Shown here: positions 41,750 through 50,734 of the stretch, in pieces | Layout: each line of letters begins with the position of its first letter | How positions within the stretch are numbered: position 1 is the stretch's first letter | From: Propioniciclava soli | GTDB taxonomy: Bacteria; Actinomycetota; Actinomycetes; Propionibacteriales; Propionibacteriaceae | Assembly (NCBI RefSeq): GCF_014858005.1 | Contig: NZ_JACYOT010000007.1 | Span: 1 to 64,000, forward strand | Length of the DNA stretch: 64,000 bases | Direction of reading: 5' to 3' | Translations under genes and position numbers: made by a program | The notes under the pieces: model-generated | Seen by the model: the letters and a program-made list of their open reading frames with translations, nothing else | The model's database searches: none | What the model was told of the DNA's origin: nothing

Positions 41750-42697
41750 GTGAGTCTGCGCGAGGCGCCCGTGGTGGCGGAAGTGGTCCGGAACGGTTTC
41801 GTCGAGTCGGTGCACCACGGCATCGCGGTGGTGACGGACGCCGACGGTGCGGTGATCCGGGCCGTGGGCAACCCCGCGACGACCGTGCTGCCCCGCTCGT
41901 CGCTCAAGCCGGGGCAGGCCCTCGGCATGCTGCGGGCCGGCGCCCCGTTGGCCGGGGAGCACCTGGCGCTCGCGTGCGCGTCCCACTCCGGCGAGCCGGC
42001 GCACCTGGCCGGCGTCGAGGCGATGCTGGCGGCGTCCGGCCTGGGGGTGGCCGACCTGCAGAACACCCCCGACCTGCCTCTGGGCGAGGCGAGCCGGGCC
42101 GCGTGGCTGGTGGCCGGGCGCGGCAAGGAGTCGCTGGCCCAGAACTGCTCGGGCAAACACGCCGGCATGCTCGCGGCCTGCGTGGCGGCGGGGTGGCCGA
42201 CGGCCGACTACCTCGGGGTGGCGCACCCCGTGCAGCGCCTCATCGTCACCACGGTCGAGGACCTGACCGGCGAGAAGGTCTCGGTCACAGCCGTGGACGG
42301 CTGCGGGGCGCCGCTGCACGGGTTCGCGTTCGCGGGGTTGGCGAGGGCGTTCGGGCGTCTCGCTGCGGCGACGGGCGGCCCGGAGCGGCAGGTGGCGGAC
42401 GCGATGCGCGCGCACCCCGCCTTCGTGGGCGGCGACGGACGCCCGGACACCGAGCTGATGCGGGCGGCGCCCGGCGTGATCGCCAAGGAGGGTGCCGAGG
42501 GCGTCTTCGCCGTGGGGTTGCCGGACGGACGCGGCGTGGCCGTGAAGGTCGGGGACGGGTTCCGGGCCGGACGCACCGTGGCGGCCGCCGTGCTGCGGAG
42601 CCTCGGCGAGGACGCGTCGGCCTGCGACGCGCTCGGCCTCGTGCCCGTGCTGGGGCACGGCGAGCGGGTCGGCGAGGTGCGCGCCGTCGGGTTCTGA
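41750..42697 (+). CDS. Asparaginase (L-asparaginase II family)
   Basis: 315 residues. Landmarks of the family: VVRNGFVESVHHGIAVV, SSLKPGQALGMLRAG, CASHSGEPAHLAGVEAML, NCSGKHAGMLAACVAAGWP and DGCGAPLHGFAFAGLARAF. The family is unlike the classical AnsA/AnsB enzymes and resembles the thermolabile Rhizobium etli type. It should release ammonia and aspartate from asparagine. GTG at 41750 is placed where homologous proteins begin; a longer frame from 41669 overlaps the divergent promoter region. The gene sits next to the amino acid ABC operon. Confidence 0.87.
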   Translation: MSLREAPVVAEVVRNGFVESVHHGIAVVTDADGAVIRAVGNPATTVLPRSSLKPGQALGMLRAGAPLAGEHLALACASHSGEPAHLAGVEAMLAASGLGVADLQNTPDLPLGEASRAAWLVAGRGKESLAQNCSGKHAGMLAACVAAGWPTADYLGVAHPVQRLIVTTVEDLTGEKVSVTAVDGCGAPLHGFAFAGLARAFGRLAAATGGPERQVADAMRAHPAFVGGDGRPDTELMRAAPGVIAKEGAEGVFAVGLPDGRGVAVKVGDGFRAGRTVAAAVLRSLGEDASACDALGLVPVLGHGERVGEVRAVGF

Positions 42698-42785
42698 GCC
42701 GGGTGCCCCCGCGGTCGGGCGGCACGGACGTGAATTCCGACCGCGGTTCGATGGTGAGGGCGGGTGGGGCCCGTACGGTGGACGG

Positions 42786-44246
42786 GTGACGCGAAACGAC
42801 GACGAGGACTGGCTCTACCGCCGCGGCCGCTATGCCGACGGCGACGCCGAGGCGACCCGCCGGCGCGACGACGGCGGCCGCGACCGGGCTCCGTCGCAGC
42901 GCGCGTCCTTCGATGGGGGGCGCAACCCCACTGCGCAGGATCCCTATGCTCAGGATCCCTTTGCGCAGGACCCGTACGGCCTGAACTCGGACTCACCGCC
43001 CGTGCGCGCCCCGAGGCCATACGCGCCGAACGCGTACGAGCAGGAGGTCGACGCGCCGGCCGTTCTCGGCGACGGGCGGGGGAGGGCCCCGCAAGCGGGG
43101 CGCAGCGGCGACACCCGGTACGGAACACCGACGCCCGTGGCGCACCACGGCTCGCGGGGCACCGCCGGGCCGGCCGGGCGACCGACCGGCGCGGGTGGGC
43201 GTCCACCCGGCATCCCGGGTCGCCCGCCGGGCCCGCCGCAGGGTTCGCGTCCGATGGCGACCGGCGGCTCGATGACCGCGGCGGCGTCGCGGGGCCGCGT
43301 GCGCCGGGGGAGTCGGCGACGCGTGGGGGTGACGATCGTGGCCGTCGTGCTCGCCTACCTCCTGGGCATCCCGCTGGTGACGTGGCCGTTCATGCCGCGC
43401 GTGGATGCGACTCCCGAGGGGGAACGGCCGGCCTCCCAGCCGGGGCAGGTGTTCGTGCTGGCCGGGTCGGACTCGCGGGCCGGCCTCAGCGAGGAGGAGC
43501 AGAACCGCCTCGGCACGGGCAACGATGCCGGGCAGCGGACCGACACGATCATGATGCTGTACCTGCCGCGCGACGGCCGGGCGGCGCTCATCTCAGTGCC
43601 GCGCGACAGCTTCGTGACCATCCCCGGGCACGGCAAGAACAAGATCAACGCGGCCTACTCCCTGGGAGGGCCCGAACTGCTCGTGGCGACGATCGAGCAG
43701 AGCACCGGCGTGCAGGTCGATGGGTACGCGGAGATCGGCTTCGGTGGCTTCGTGAACGCCGTGGACGCCGTGGGCGGCATCGAGATGTGCCCGGCCGAGG
43801 CCATCAACGACCGGGACTCGAACCTCGACATCCCCGCCGGCTGCCAGCAGATGGACGGGGTGACGGCGCTCGGTTACGTGCGCATGCGCAAGGCCGATCC
43901 GCGCGGCGACCTCGGCCGCGCCGAACGGCAGCGCGAGATGCTCGGTGCCCTGGCGAAGAAGACCGTGTCGCCCGCCACCGTGCTGCTGCCCTGGCGCTGG
44001 TGGGGGGTCAACCGGGCGCTGTCGCAGTCGGTCACGGTCGGCCGCGACACCGGCATCGGCCAACTCGCTGGGTTGCGGACCGCCGCCGTCCGCATCGCCG
44101 GCGGCGACGGCGTCCAACTGTCGGTTCCGGTGGGGAATGCCAACGCGCACACGTCCGCGGGGTCGAGCGTGTTGTGGGACGAGGCGCGCGCCAAGGAGAT
44201 GTTCGCCGCCATGCAGGCCGGGCAGTCCGTGGAGTCGTTCGCCTGA
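42786..44246 (+). CDS. LytR-CpsA-Psr (LCP) family protein with long cytoplasmic N-terminus
   Basis: 486 residues. A disordered, charged cytoplasmic N-terminus of about 175 residues includes the repeat AQDPYAQDPFAQDPYG. One membrane helix near 182-202 (VTIVAVVLAYLLGIPLVTW) follows, then the LCP domain: VFVLAGSDSRAGLSEEE, QRTDTIMMLYLPRDGRAALI, VPRDSFVTIPGHGKNKINAA and GYVRMRKADPRGDLGRAERQ. The conserved Arg and Asp of the family are kept. It should attach glycopolymers to peptidoglycan. GTG start at 42786. It is the second LCP protein here. Confidence 0.92.
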   Translation: MTRNDDEDWLYRRGRYADGDAEATRRRDDGGRDRAPSQRASFDGGRNPTAQDPYAQDPFAQDPYGLNSDSPPVRAPRPYAPNAYEQEVDAPAVLGDGRGRAPQAGRSGDTRYGTPTPVAHHGSRGTAGPAGRPTGAGGRPPGIPGRPPGPPQGSRPMATGGSMTAAASRGRVRRGSRRRVGVTIVAVVLAYLLGIPLVTWPFMPRVDATPEGERPASQPGQVFVLAGSDSRAGLSEEEQNRLGTGNDAGQRTDTIMMLYLPRDGRAALISVPRDSFVTIPGHGKNKINAAYSLGGPELLVATIEQSTGVQVDGYAEIGFGGFVNAVDAVGGIEMCPAEAINDRDSNLDIPAGCQQMDGVTALGYVRMRKADPRGDLGRAERQREMLGALAKKTVSPATVLLPWRWWGVNRALSQSVTVGRDTGIGQLAGLRTAAVRIAGGDGVQLSVPVGNANAHTSAGSSVLWDEARAKEMFAAMQAGQSVESFA

Positions 44247-44286
44247 CCCGCAAGGCCGCGCTGCTCTCGTGGCTTGGGGCCAGACC

Positions 44287-45315
44287 TCAGGCGCCGGCGT
44301 CCCGGGGCGGCGCTGGGGGCGATGAGGGCTTGGGGGGCATCGGAGCCGTGGAGCAGCGCTCGGCGAGGTGGGTCACGATGGGTTCCCGCGTCGGCGCGTC
44401 CCGATCGGTCAGCAGGGAGAGCACCGCCTCGGCCGTGCGGCGTCCGAGGTCGCGGTGGTCGATCCAGACCGACGTGAGCGCCGGGACGACGAGGTCGCAC
44501 AGGGGCGCGTTGTCGTGCCCGACGACCGAGAGCTCGGCCGGCACGGCCACCCCCGCCAGCGCCGCCGCCCCGATCAGCGCGGCGGCCACATCGTCGTCGT
44601 AGGCCACGACGCCCGTGGCGCCGGCGTCCGTCACCTCGGCCAGGGCCGCCACCGCCTCCGTCGCCGACGCCGGGGTGTCCACCACCACCAGCTCGCCGCA
44701 GCCGGCGTCGCGGGCCTCCTGCTGCGCCGCCGTCGCACGAAGCCCGGCCAGGCCGGCCAGCCGCGGGTCGCCGGGCCGTGCGAACGCCAGCCGGCGGTGG
44801 CCGAGCCCGGTCAGGTGACGCACCTGGTGGCGCGTTCCCTCGACCAACCCGTAGGCCGCCTCGTCGACCGCGGCCGTCGGTGCGACCACCCGGGTGATGG
44901 TCAGGGTGGCCAACGCGCGCGACTCCTCCTCGGAGAGCGGGACGGGCTGGACGACCGCGTCCGGGTCGACCACCTCCCACAGCGGCCGCACGGCGGGTGC
45001 TGCGGTGATGGTCTCGGTGACGACGGCGTAGCCCGCCTCACCGAGCAGGCGGGTGAACTCGGCCAGGTGGAGCCGCATCGCGTGGCCCATCGGCCAGTCC
45101 GGGAGGCGGTAGAGCACCACGTGGCTGGCGCCGCGGGCCAGGGTTTGCGCGCCCCGGTGGGGCCGGTAGCCCAGGCGCTCCGCGGTGGCCCGCACCCGGT
45201 CCTGCACATCGGGTGAGATCGACTGGCCCGGCGTCCGGTTCAAGACGAAGCCGACGGTGGCCCGGGAGACGCCGACCTCGTCGGCGATGTCGCGGGCGGT
45301 GATGCGGCGAGCCAT
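44287..45315 (-). CDS. LacI family transcriptional regulator
   Basis: 342 residues. The N-terminal helix-turn-helix TARDIADEVGVSRATVGFVLN and hinge helix are followed by a periplasmic-binding-type effector domain. AYDDDVAAALIGAAALAGV and SVVGHDNAPLCDLVVPALTS are usual. ATG at 45315 has AAAGGACC upstream. It is divergent from the GH78 gene, whose upstream region carries two 16-bp palindromes, so it is the obvious candidate repressor of the rhamnosidase-transporter operon. CAACCGGTTG just upstream of its own start suggests autoregulation. Confidence 0.88.
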   Translation of the reverse strand: MARRITARDIADEVGVSRATVGFVLNRTPGQSISPDVQDRVRATAERLGYRPHRGAQTLARGASHVVLYRLPDWPMGHAMRLHLAEFTRLLGEAGYAVVTETITAAPAVRPLWEVVDPDAVVQPVPLSEEESRALATLTITRVVAPTAAVDEAAYGLVEGTRHQVRHLTGLGHRRLAFARPGDPRLAGLAGLRATAAQQEARDAGCGELVVVDTPASATEAVAALAEVTDAGATGVVAYDDDVAAALIGAAALAGVAVPAELSVVGHDNAPLCDLVVPALTSVWIDHRDLGRRTAEAVLSLLTDRDAPTREPIVTHLAERCSTAPMPPKPSSPPAPPRDAGA

Positions 45316-45339
45316 GGGGGTCCTTTCACGCGGGGTGTG

Positions 45340-45349
45340 CAACCGGTTG
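45340..45349. promoter_or_regulatory. Palindrome CAACCGGTTG, candidate LacI-type operator
   Basis: A perfect 10-bp palindrome with central CG, 25 bp upstream of the LacI ATG. AACCGGTT is a common LacI/GalR half-site pair, so autoregulation is plausible. Confidence 0.5.
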
Positions 45350-45380
45350 GCCGCTCCCGCCCCCCATTCTGCCTTCGCCC

Positions 45381-45439
45381 ACTTGCACGCGCTAGTTTGC
45401 CGTGTTACCTTTTCATCGATTCAACTAGCACGCTCTAGT
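45381..45439 (+). promoter_or_regulatory. Two LacI-type operators before rhamnosidase
   Basis: ACTTGCACGCGCTAGT (45381-45396) and ACTAGCACGCTCTAGT (45424-45439) agree at 14 of 16 positions. Each has a central CG and dyad symmetry, and their centres are 43 bp apart, about four helical turns. The second ends 13 bp before the ATG. This fits looping or tandem repression by the divergent LacI protein. Confidence 0.65.
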
Positions 45440-45451
45440 GAGGAAGTCCCG

Positions 45452-47941
45452 ATGATGTGGCACGCATCCTTTGTTGCTCCGGCCGGCACGTCTGCCCCGG
45501 ATGACCCCGCGGCATGGTTCCGCCTCGCCTTCGTGGTGGACGAGGCCCCGATCCGCGCCACCCTGGCCGTCACCGCTCTCGGTGTGGTCGAACCCTGGCT
45601 CAACGGCGCCCGGGTCGGTGACGAGGTGCTCGCCCCCGGCTGGACGTCCTACCGCCACCGGATCGTCGTCAGCACCCATGACGTGACCGATCGCATCCAC
45701 ACCGGTGAGAACGTGCTGGGCGCCGTCGTCGGCCAGGGCTGGGCGCGCGGACGCCTCGCCGACTGGGATGCCCCCGGCAGCAAGTTCAACCTGTTCGCCG
45801 ACCGCGCCGCGGTGTTCGCCGAGCTGGAGCTCACCTACGCCGACCGCACGGTGCGCGTCCTCTCCGACGACTTCCGCGTCACCCGCGAGGGCCCTCTCCT
45901 CGCCGACAGCATCTACGACGGTGAGGTCTACGACGCGAGGCGCGAGCTGACCGGTTGGTGCGAACCAGGGTACGAGGACGGAACCTGGGCCCCGGCCGAG
46001 CGCGTCCCCGTGGACCTCGGCCGGCTCGTGCCCCGCACGTTCGAACCGATCCGCGTGGTCGAGAACCTGGCACCCGTGGCGATCACCACCTCGCCGTCCG
46101 GGCGCACGGTCGTCGACGTCGGGCAGAACATCTCCGGGTGGGTGCGGCTGCGGGTCGAGGGCCCGCGGGGCACCACGATCACGCTGCGGCACGCGGAGGT
46201 GCTCGAGCACGGCGAGCCCGCCTACGCTCCGCTGCGCTCGGCCCGCGCCACCGACAGCTACACGCTGCGCGGCGGCGGGGTGGAGGAGTGGGAGCCCCGG
46301 TTCACCTACCACGGCTTCCGCTACGTGGAGGTGGAGGGCTGGCCGGGTGAGCTGGCGGCGTCCGACCTGACCGCCCGCGTCGTCCACAGCGACATGCCGC
46401 GCCTCGGCCACTTCACGTCGTCCAGCGATCTCCTCAACCGCTTCCACAGCAACGTGGTGTGGAGCATGCGCGACAACTTCGTCGGCCTGCCCACCGACTG
46501 CCCTCAGCGCGACGAACGCCTGGGCTGGACCGGCGACATCCACGCCTTCGCCCCCACCGCCGCGTTCTTGTACGACGTCCGCGGTGTCCTCGGCTCGTGG
46601 CTGGACGACCTCGCCGCCGAGCAGGCCGACCGCGGCTTCGTCCCGTGGGTCGTGCCGGACTGCTTCGCCTACGACTCCTCGCCCACGGCCCTGTGGAGCG
46701 ACGTCGCGGTCGGCCTGCCCTGGGCCCTTTACCGCGCCTACGGCGACCCGGCCATCCTGGAGCGCCAGTACGACTCGATGGTGGCGTTCATCCGCCAGGT
46801 CGAGGGGCTGCTGGACGCCGACGGCCTGTGGTCGTCCGGCTTCCAGTTCGGCGACTGGCTCGACCCGGACGCCCCCGCCGACCGGCCGACCGAGGGCAAG
46901 ACCGACCCGCATCTGGTCGCCCAGGCGTTCTTCGCCCGCATGACGCGGATCATGGCCGACACCGCCGGCGTCCTGGGGCGCGACGCGGACGCCGCGACGT
47001 TCACGGCACTGGCCGAGCGCGTCCGGGCGGCGTTCCGCGCCGAGTACGTGACGGCGCACGGCCGGCTGGTGAACGAGTCGGCCACGGCGTACGCGCTGGC
47101 GTTGAGCTTCGAGCTGCTGGACGCCGACCAGGTCGAGCGGGCGGGACGCCACCTGGCGCAGATCGTGGCGAAGGACGGCTTCCGCATCGCCACCGGTTTC
47201 GCCGGGACGCCGTTGGTGATGGACGCCCTCACCCGCGCCGGGCAGGTGGACACCGCCTATCGCATGCTGCTGTCGACCCAGAGCCCGTCGCTGCTGCACC
47301 CCGTGACGCTCGGGGCCACCACGATCTGGGAGCGCTGGGATTCCCTGCTGCCCGACGGCACGGTCAACCCGTCCGGGATGACCTCGTTCAACCACTACGC
47401 GCTCGGCGCGGTGGCCGACTGGCTGCACCGCATTGTCGCCGGGCTGGCGCCGGGGGAGGCCGGTTACCGGACGCTCGACGTCGCGCCGCAGCCCGGGCCG
47501 GGGCTCGACCACGCCTCGGCGCGGCTCGAGACGCCGCACGGTCCGGCGTCCGCCGGTTGGCGGCGCGAGGGCGACACCGTGACCGTTGACGTGCTCGTCC
47601 CGGAGGGCTGCACCGCGCGCGTCGTGCTGCCCGACCACCCGGAGGGCGTCGTGCTGGACGTCGGTGCTGGCGAGCACAGCTGGACCTACGCGATCCCGGT
47701 GGTGTCCGCCGTCGAGCTGTCGATGGATTCCACCCTGGCCGACGTCGGCGCCGATCCCGATGCCTGGGGGCGCGTCCGCGCCGCGCTGGACACCTACCTG
47801 CCCGGCATCCCCATCGACCCGACCGACCCGCAGGCCGGGTCGGTCACGCTCGCGGGGCTGCTCGGCTTCATCCCCGGTGTGCCCGCCGGGCTCGAGGACG
47901 CCCTCCGCGCCGCCGTCGCCGGCGACGAAACCAGCTCCTGA
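45452..47941 (+). CDS. Alpha-L-rhamnosidase (GH78)
   Basis: 829 residues, no signal peptide. Beta-rich N-terminal domains (ATLAVTALGVVEPWLNGARV, then VVDVGQNISGWVRLRV) precede the (alpha/alpha)6 barrel. The catalytic acid region is LPTDCPQRDERLGWTGD, with ALWSDVAVGLPWALYRAYG, ATTIWERWDSLLPDG and FNHYALGAVADW following. It releases terminal L-rhamnose from glycosides. The last 80 residues are an extra acidic tail beyond the usual C-terminal domain. ATG at 45452 follows GAGGAAG. The MFS-type transporter gene follows 91 bp later, so import of rhamnosides and cytoplasmic cleavage is likely. Confidence 0.92.
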   Translation: MMWHASFVAPAGTSAPDDPAAWFRLAFVVDEAPIRATLAVTALGVVEPWLNGARVGDEVLAPGWTSYRHRIVVSTHDVTDRIHTGENVLGAVVGQGWARGRLADWDAPGSKFNLFADRAAVFAELELTYADRTVRVLSDDFRVTREGPLLADSIYDGEVYDARRELTGWCEPGYEDGTWAPAERVPVDLGRLVPRTFEPIRVVENLAPVAITTSPSGRTVVDVGQNISGWVRLRVEGPRGTTITLRHAEVLEHGEPAYAPLRSARATDSYTLRGGGVEEWEPRFTYHGFRYVEVEGWPGELAASDLTARVVHSDMPRLGHFTSSSDLLNRFHSNVVWSMRDNFVGLPTDCPQRDERLGWTGDIHAFAPTAAFLYDVRGVLGSWLDDLAAEQADRGFVPWVVPDCFAYDSSPTALWSDVAVGLPWALYRAYGDPAILERQYDSMVAFIRQVEGLLDADGLWSSGFQFGDWLDPDAPADRPTEGKTDPHLVAQAFFARMTRIMADTAGVLGRDADAATFTALAERVRAAFRAEYVTAHGRLVNESATAYALALSFELLDADQVERAGRHLAQIVAKDGFRIATGFAGTPLVMDALTRAGQVDTAYRMLLSTQSPSLLHPVTLGATTIWERWDSLLPDGTVNPSGMTSFNHYALGAVADWLHRIVAGLAPGEAGYRTLDVAPQPGPGLDHASARLETPHGPASAGWRREGDTVTVDVLVPEGCTARVVLPDHPEGVVLDVGAGEHSWTYAIPVVSAVELSMDSTLADVGADPDAWGRVRAALDTYLPGIPIDPTDPQAGSVTLAGLLGFIPGVPAGLEDALRAAVAGDETSS

Positions 47942-48032
47942 CCCGACCGCTCCCCACCCCGAACCACCGCGGCGGTCCGCGCCGCCCGACCCATCCGCAC
48001 GGCGTCCACGCCGCATCACGAGAGGAACCTCA

Positions 48033-49448
48033 ATGAAGAAGATCCGTTCCACCACCGACAGCCTGGGCGTCGAGAAATCCGTGCGGCCGGGCAACTACCT
48101 GGCCGACGCCTTCGCTCAGGTGGCCATGAACTCGATCACCGGCCTTGTCGGCCTGCTCGTGTTCGTCTACACCGACAAGGTGGGCATGGCGGCCGGCACC
48201 GCGGGCCTGGCGATCTTCCTCGCCAAGATCGTCGACGCGTTCACCGACCTCGTCATGGGCCCGCTGGTCGACCGGACCAACACCCGCTGGGGCAAGGCCC
48301 GGCCCTGGTTCCTGTGGATGGCCCTGCCTGCGGCCGTGGTGGTTCCGCTGCTGTTCACCGTGCCGAGCGGCGCCTCGGACGGCACTCAGCTCGCCTGGGC
48401 GCTGGGCACGAACATCTTGGCCACCGGGGTGGTGGCGACCGCGCTCGGCATCCCCTACGCCGTGCTGATGGTGTACGCCACGAAGAGCTCCCAGGAGCGG
48501 GGGTCCAGGGGGCTGTTCCGCGCCATCGCGGGTTTCCTGGCAGGGGCGGTGCTGTCCATCTTCGCCGTGCCGTTGTCCAACATGCTCGGCGGTGACCAGG
48601 CGGCCTGGCAGAAGCTGGGCATCGCCTTCGGTGTGATCGCGGGGCTGGCGTCCCTCATCGTCTTCCTCGGCACCCGCGAGCGCAACGAGGTGGCCGCCGA
48701 GTCGTCGACGGAGGCGGCGCCCCCGGTCCGGGAGGGCCTGTTGTTCCTGCTGCGCAACCCCTACTGGGTGAAGCTGCTGATTTTCGGTCTGCTCGCCAAC
48801 ATGGTGTGGGGTCTCGGCGGCGCGTCGGGTGTCTACTGGGCCAAGTGGGTGATGGGGGATGAGAACATCGTCGCCCTGCTCGGCACCGTCGGGCTGCTGC
48901 CCTACGTTGTCGGCTTCGCCGCCATCGGCCCGCTCAACAAGCGGTTCGGCCTCACCAATGTGCTGCGCTGGAGCCTGGTGCTCACGGTCGTGTCGTTCGT
49001 GATCCGTTCGCTCGCGCCCGCCAACCTGACCGTCGTGCTCGTCGGCGGCGCGCTCGGTGGGCTCGGTGGCATCGCCATGATGGTGAACACCATCGTGCTG
49101 GTGTCGCTCATCGCGGAATGGAACGAGCTGAAGTTCGGCCACAACCTCGCCGGCCTGAATGCCAGCGCCAGCAACTTCGGTGGCAAGATCGGCGCCGGCG
49201 TGGGCGCGGCGATGATCGGCTGGATCCTGGCGGCCACCGCCTACGACCCGTCCCTGCCCGCGCAGGAGACCCCGGCCTACCTGGGCATCCTTGCGTTCTC
49301 GATGTGGATCCCCGGACTGCTGGCGCTGATCCAGTGGCTGCTGCTGTGGCGCTTCGACCTGGAGAAGATCTACCCGGGCGTCATTGCCGAGCTGGAGGAG
49401 CGTCGTGCGGCAGCCCGGGCGGACGCCGCCGCCGTCGCAGCGGAGTGA
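48033..49448 (+). CDS. GPH-family (glycoside-pentoside-hexuronide) sugar:cation symporter
   Basis: 471 residues with twelve predicted membrane helices. The family signatures NYLADAFAQVAMNSITGLVG, AKIVDAFTDLVMGPLVDRTN and WGKARPWFLWMALPA are clear. The charged C-terminus (RRAAARADAAAVAAE) is cytoplasmic. It follows the GH78 gene on the same strand and probably imports rhamnosides or oligosaccharides with Na+ or H+. ATG at 48033 follows GAGAGGAACC. The phased repeat array 4 lies directly downstream. Confidence 0.9.
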   Translation: MKKIRSTTDSLGVEKSVRPGNYLADAFAQVAMNSITGLVGLLVFVYTDKVGMAAGTAGLAIFLAKIVDAFTDLVMGPLVDRTNTRWGKARPWFLWMALPAAVVVPLLFTVPSGASDGTQLAWALGTNILATGVVATALGIPYAVLMVYATKSSQERGSRGLFRAIAGFLAGAVLSIFAVPLSNMLGGDQAAWQKLGIAFGVIAGLASLIVFLGTRERNEVAAESSTEAAPPVREGLLFLLRNPYWVKLLIFGLLANMVWGLGGASGVYWAKWVMGDENIVALLGTVGLLPYVVGFAAIGPLNKRFGLTNVLRWSLVLTVVSFVIRSLAPANLTVVLVGGALGGLGGIAMMVNTIVLVSLIAEWNELKFGHNLAGLNASASNFGGKIGAGVGAAMIGWILAATAYDPSLPAQETPAYLGILAFSMWIPGLLALIQWLLLWRFDLEKIYPGVIAELEERRAAARADAAAVAAE

Positions 49449-49532
49449 CGCCGCCCCGGCACTGGTGAGGAGCGAGGACGCCCGGCCGTCACCGGGTGGG
49501 ACCGGCCAACGGGCGTCTCGCGCGGGGTACAC

Positions 49533-49659
49533 CTCGCTCCCCTGGGGCCGCGGGGCTCCCTTGTCGTAGCGCTGCTCCCCGGCTTGGGACACTTCGCTCC
49601 CCGAGCATGGCGATGCTCTCGCAGCACAAAGGGCAGCGCTACGGGCGGGGAGCGAAGTG
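49533..49659. repeat. Phased inverted repeat array 4
   Basis: GCTCCCC-type units recur at 19-22 bp: CTCCCC at 49537, CTCCCT at 49556, CTCCCC at 49575 and 49597, and a weak one at 49616. Inverted units follow, including GGGGAGCGAAGTG (49647-49659), the exact complement of CACTTCGCTCCCC (49590-49602). GTAGCGCTG (49566-49574) and CAGCGCTAC (49634-49642) are also inverted copies. The array lies between convergent genes in a 248-bp gap that otherwise holds nothing recognisable. The spacing is less strict than in arrays 1-3. Confidence 0.65.
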
Positions 49660-49696
49660 GGGTTCAAGCGGTCACCTGCGGCTGACGACGGCGTCC

Positions 49697-50734
49697 TCAC
49701 CCCAGGACGTCGGCCAGGTCATAGGCCGGGGCGCGCTCGATCTGGTCGAGCAGGCAGGATTCCGGGTCGCGGTCGGGACGCCAGCGCCGGAAGGTCACTG
49801 CGTGGCGGAACCGGGCTCCCTCAAGCTGGTCGAAGGCGACCTCGACCACCAGCTCGGGGCGCAGCGGAACGAAGTCACGGACGCCGGCGCGGGTCAGCTG
49901 CGCCGGTGCGGGCGCGGCGTCCGCCTCGGATCCGGTGAGCACCAGGGGGGCGAGGGCGTCCACCAACTGGGCGCGCGCGGCGTCCGGCAACGCGCCGATG
50001 CCGCCCACCGGCACGAGCACCCCGGAGGTGTACAGCCCGAGGTGCAACGAGCCGACCCCGTGGCCCGACCGTGAGCGGCCGTAACCGATCACGACCGCCT
50101 CAGCCGTGCGCTCGTGCTTGACCTTCAGCATCGTTCGACGGCCCGGGGCGTACGGAGAGGCGGTCGGCTTGGCGACCACCCCGTCCAGCCCGGCGCCCTC
50201 GAATCGCTCGAACCAGGCCCGGGCCTCGGCCGCGTCGTTCGTCGTGCGGCTCAGGTGGACGCCGGCGTCCGCCATCCCGCCCACCACCTGGGCCAGCGCG
50301 TCGCGGCGGGTGGCCTGGGGCAGGCTGGTGAGGTCGACGTCGGCCAGCGCCAGGAGGTCGAAGCAGACGAGCTCGGCGGGGGTCAGCGCGGCCCGCTCGA
50401 CCACCCGCTTCCGGGCGGGGTGGATGCGCAGGCTGAGGGCCTCCCAGTCGAGACGCTCCGCCCCCGTCGCACCTGTGCGGACGATCAGCTCGGCGTCCAG
50501 CACCACCTGCGGCGGCAGGTGGCGACGCGCGGCGTCCGCCACGTCGGGGAAATACTCGGTGAGGCGTTTGCGGCTGCGGCTCCACAGGTCGACGTGGTCG
50601 CCGTCGCGGGCGACGATGCAACGGAAGCCGTCCCACTTGGGCTCGTACGCGAATTCTCCGGGGCGGCCCTCCGGGATGTTCGGCACCGACCGCGCCAGCA
50701 TCGGCTCGATCGGCAGGGCGAGGGGGAGGGCCAT
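49697..50734 (-). CDS. ATP-dependent DNA ligase (LigC/LigD ligase-domain type)
   Basis: 345 residues. The adenylated lysine is K33 in YEPKWDGFRCIV; the other nucleotidyltransferase motifs are VLDAELIVR, ELVCFDLLAL, GLDGVVAKP and RTMLKVKHERTAEAVVIG. An OB-fold C-terminal domain follows (VVEVAFDQLEGARFRH). It has no LigD polymerase or nuclease domain, so it resembles stand-alone LigC, which acts in repair. ATG at 50734 overlaps the TGA of the LacI gene by one base (TGATG). Coupling a DNA ligase to a sugar regulator is unusual. Confidence 0.88.
   Translation of the reverse strand: MALPLALPIEPMLARSVPNIPEGRPGEFAYEPKWDGFRCIVARDGDHVDLWSRSRKRLTEYFPDVADAARRHLPPQVVLDAELIVRTGATGAERLDWEALSLRIHPARKRVVERAALTPAELVCFDLLALADVDLTSLPQATRRDALAQVVGGMADAGVHLSRTTNDAAEARAWFERFEGAGLDGVVAKPTASPYAPGRRTMLKVKHERTAEAVVIGYGRSRSGHGVGSLHLGLYTSGVLVPVGGIGALPDAARAQLVDALAPLVLTGSEADAAPAPAQLTRAGVRDFVPLRPELVVEVAFDQLEGARFRHAVTFRRWRPDRDPESCLLDQIERAPAYDLADVLG

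Noticed and set aside
44287-45315. Assigning this LacI protein as the regulator of rhaMIB
   Set aside because: Its flanking operators (ACTAGCACGCTCTAGT type) differ from the rhaM operator, so the neighbour at 50734 is the more likely match.
45425-48094. 889-codon open frame on the minus strand
   Set aside because: It is antisense to the GH78 rhamnosidase, which carries all catalytic motifs.
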